From: Gammaproteobacteria bacterium
GTDB taxonomy: Bacteria; Pseudomonadota; Gammaproteobacteria; DSM-19610
Reading direction: 5' to 3'
Assembly (NCBI GenBank): GCA_011371465.1
Contig: DRQL01000154.1
Span: 1-8,068, forward strand
Length of the DNA stretch: 8,068 bases
The position numbers were made by a program, and so were the translations under genes. Below, one piece after another: positions 6,579 to 8,068 of the stretch (positions are counted from its first letter, which is position 1; each line of letters starts with the position of its first letter). The notes under the pieces were generated by a model, which saw only the letters and a program-made list of their open reading frames with translations, was not told the DNA's origin and made no database searches.

Positions 6579-7701
6579 ATGTGGGCAACAGTTTTCTGTG
6601 CGTGTGTATGGACATCAGGATACCGAAACCGGCCATCAGCGTCACCATCGATGTGCCGCCGTAACTGACCATGGGCAGGGGCAGTCCGACTACCGGCAAC
6701 AATCCCGTGACCATACCGGTGTTGACAATGATATAGATGAAAAAGGTCATGGCGAGGCTGCCACCGAGCAGGCGGCCGAAGGTGTCCTGTGCCTGTGTGG
6801 CGATATACAGGCTGCGGAAAATGATGAAGCTGTAGACCAGCAACAGGACACCGATGCCGACCAGGCCGAATTCCTCGCCCAGCACGGCAAAAATAAAATC
6901 GGTGGAGCGCTCCGGCAGAAATTCCAGGTGTGCCTGTGTTCCGTTCAGCCAGCCCTTGCCGAACAGCCCGCCGGAACCGATGGCGATCTTGGACTGGATG
7001 ATGTGGTAGCCGGCACCCAGCGGGTCCTGTTCCGGGTCGAGGAAGGTGATGACGCGCTGACGCTGGTAGTCGTGCATGAAATGCCAGAGCAGCGGCGCGC
7101 CGGCGGCCGCCAGCAGGGACAGCCCGCCCAGCAGGCGCCATGACAGGCCGGCGAGGAACAGGGCAAAGAAACCGGCGCTGCCGATCAGCAGTGAGGTGCC
7201 GAGGTCGGGCTGCCTGGCGATCAGCATGACCGGCACAATAATCAGCGCGCCGGCGATCAGCAGCCGGCCGCCGGTCGGCGGCAGGCGTTTGTCGGACAGG
7301 TACCAGGCGACCATCATGGGCACCGCCAGTTTCATCATTTCAGACGGCTGGAAACGCACAAAACCCAGGTCCAGCCAGCGTTGCGCGCCCTTGCCGACAT
7401 CACCCGCCACCAGCACGGCGATCAGCAGCAGCAGCCCGCTGCCGTACAGCCATGGGGTCCAGCGTTGCAGCCACTGCGGACGCAGCTGGGCAATGACTGC
7501 CATGGTACTGAAAGCAAGTCCCAGCCGGATGACCTGGCGCATCAGCAGGTTTTCGTCACCGCCGGCTGAGCTGTACAGCACGAACAGGCCCAGCGTGGAC
7601 AGCGCCACCAGCCCGAACAGCAGCGCTGCGTCGAGGTGCAGGATATGTTGCCAGTCGCGGCGGCTGGCGTCTTCACGGTGGCTGTCGAGCAGAGTACTCA
7701 T
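6577..7701 (-). CDS. rodA: RodA, SEDS peptidoglycan glycosyltransferase
   Basis: A 374-residue multi-pass inner-membrane protein (about ten hydrophobic segments) that polymerises lipid II into glycan strands for side-wall growth in complex with PBP2. It is also known as mrdB. The SEDS hallmarks are in order: WLDLGFVRFQPSEMMKLA (109-126), ARQPDLGTSLL (162-172), LEFLPERSTDFIFAVLGEEFG (259-279) and PLPMVSYGGTSM (341-352). The aspartate in ERSTDF (D268) corresponds to the essential D262 of E. coli RodA. FtsW is the main alternative, but the adjacent mrdA and the length favour RodA. The start ATG overlaps the mrdA stop by four bases (ATGA) and has no Shine-Dalgarno of its own, so translational coupling is likely and would balance the two partners. 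The hydrophilic N-terminal tail is about 22 residues. Confidence 0.97.
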   Translation of the reverse strand: MSTLLDSHREDASRRDWQHILHLDAALLFGLVALSTLGLFVLYSSAGGDENLLMRQVIRLGLAFSTMAVIAQLRPQWLQRWTPWLYGSGLLLLIAVLVAGDVGKGAQRWLDLGFVRFQPSEMMKLAVPMMVAWYLSDKRLPPTGGRLLIAGALIIVPVMLIARQPDLGTSLLIGSAGFFALFLAGLSWRLLGGLSLLAAAGAPLLWHFMHDYQRQRVITFLDPEQDPLGAGYHIIQSKIAIGSGGLFGKGWLNGTQAHLEFLPERSTDFIFAVLGEEFGLVGIGVLLLVYSFIIFRSLYIATQAQDTFGRLLGGSLAMTFFIYIIVNTGMVTGLLPVVGLPLPMVSYGGTSMVTLMAGFGILMSIHTHRKLLPT

Positions 7702-8068
7702 GATTCGGGTTTTAGCAGATACTGGTCCATGACGATACGGGCAATCGGTGCGGCCACCGCGCTGCCGCTGCCGCCGTTTTCAACCACCACCGCGACCGCG
7801 ATGCGCGGTTTTTCCAGTGGTGCGAAGGCAATAAACAGCGAGTGGTCGCGCAGCTTTTCGGCCAGTTTCTCGGCATCATACTTCTCTTCTTCCTTGAGGC
7901 CGAATACCTGGGCCGTCCCGGTTTTGCCGGCGAACTGGTATTTGGCGCCCTTGCCAACCTTGCGCGCGGTACCGCGCCGGCCCTGCACGACCTCGTGCAT
8001 GCCATGGATGACGGTGTCCCAGTTATGGCGGTCCTCGATCGCGATATCGGGAACCGGCTCAACCGGCA
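7698..8068 (-). CDS. mrdA: Penicillin-binding protein 2, C-terminal part (5' end outside window)
   Basis: The last 122 codons (first complete codon at 8066-8064) of the transpeptidase PBP2, which cross-links the strands made by RodA during cell elongation. The third active-site motif is present as AGKTGTAQV, with the lysine encoded at 7925-7923. It is followed by LRDHSLFIAFAPLEKPRIAVAVVVENGG, the usual end of the class B PBP transpeptidase fold. The SxxK and SxN motifs, the dimerisation domain and the membrane anchor lie beyond the window. FtsI is the alternative, but the partner rodA and the RodA-type operon make PBP2 the better call. The stop codon shares four bases with the rodA start. The reading frame is open to the window edge, so this is truncation by the window, not a broken gene. 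Confidence 0.94.
   Translation of the reverse strand, partial: PVEPVPDIAIEDRHNWDTVIHGMHEVVQGRRGTARKVGKGAKYQFAGKTGTAQVFGLKEEEKYDAEKLAEKLRDHSLFIAFAPLEKPRIAVAVVVENGGSGSAVAAPIARIVMDQYLLKPES

Overview
The window is GC-rich, gene-dense bacterial DNA of gammaproteobacterial type. The LexA is close to the E. coli protein in its operator-reading and protease regions. The cell-wall cluster mrdA-rodA-mltB-rlpA-dacA-dat is in an order typical of Gammaproteobacteria. I cannot name a genus; a Chromatiales-like or other environmental gammaproteobacterium is a guess from gene order and base composition only. Every gene belongs to a recognised family. I see no insertion sequence, CRISPR array, tRNA, rRNA or phage gene, and no gap between genes longer than about 65 bases.

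Left part (1-2572, + strand): a three-gene DNA-damage operon, lexA (5' end cut off by the window edge), imuA and imuB. lexA and imuA share an ATGA stop/start; imuA and imuB overlap by 68 bases. LexA is the SOS repressor, self-cleaved when RecA is activated. ImuA and ImuB are accessory proteins of the mutagenic translesion pathway, which normally also needs the polymerase DnaE2 (ImuC). No dnaE2 follows: the operon ends against a gene on the other strand.

Right part (2591-8068, - strand, read from right to left): a cell-wall elongation operon. It runs mrdA (PBP2, only the last 122 codons present), rodA (SEDS glycosyltransferase), mltB (lytic transglycosylase), rlpA (lipoprotein transglycosylase with a SPOR domain), dacA (D-Ala-D-Ala carboxypeptidase, PBP5/6 family) and dat (D-amino-acid aminotransferase). 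PBP2 and RodA form the synthase for side-wall peptidoglycan. MltB and RlpA cut glycan strands. DacA trims pentapeptides and releases D-alanine, which Dat can interconvert with D-glutamate, so synthesis, remodelling and D-amino-acid supply are encoded together. Most junctions overlap or nearly touch (4-base overlap, 9-base gap, 26-base overlap, 1-base gap). The exception is the 63-base rlpA-dacA gap, which holds a good sigma70-like promoter candidate and a perfect 7-bp inverted repeat.

The two operons converge with only 18 bases between their stop codons, and a GC-rich hairpin covers the junction. The most notable points are the missing dnaE2 beside a canonical-type lexA, the deep imuA/imuB overlap, the likely internal dacA promoter, and the dat gene ending the cell-wall operon where ybeD-lipB-lipA often follows. 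I did not find a convincing previously undescribed system.
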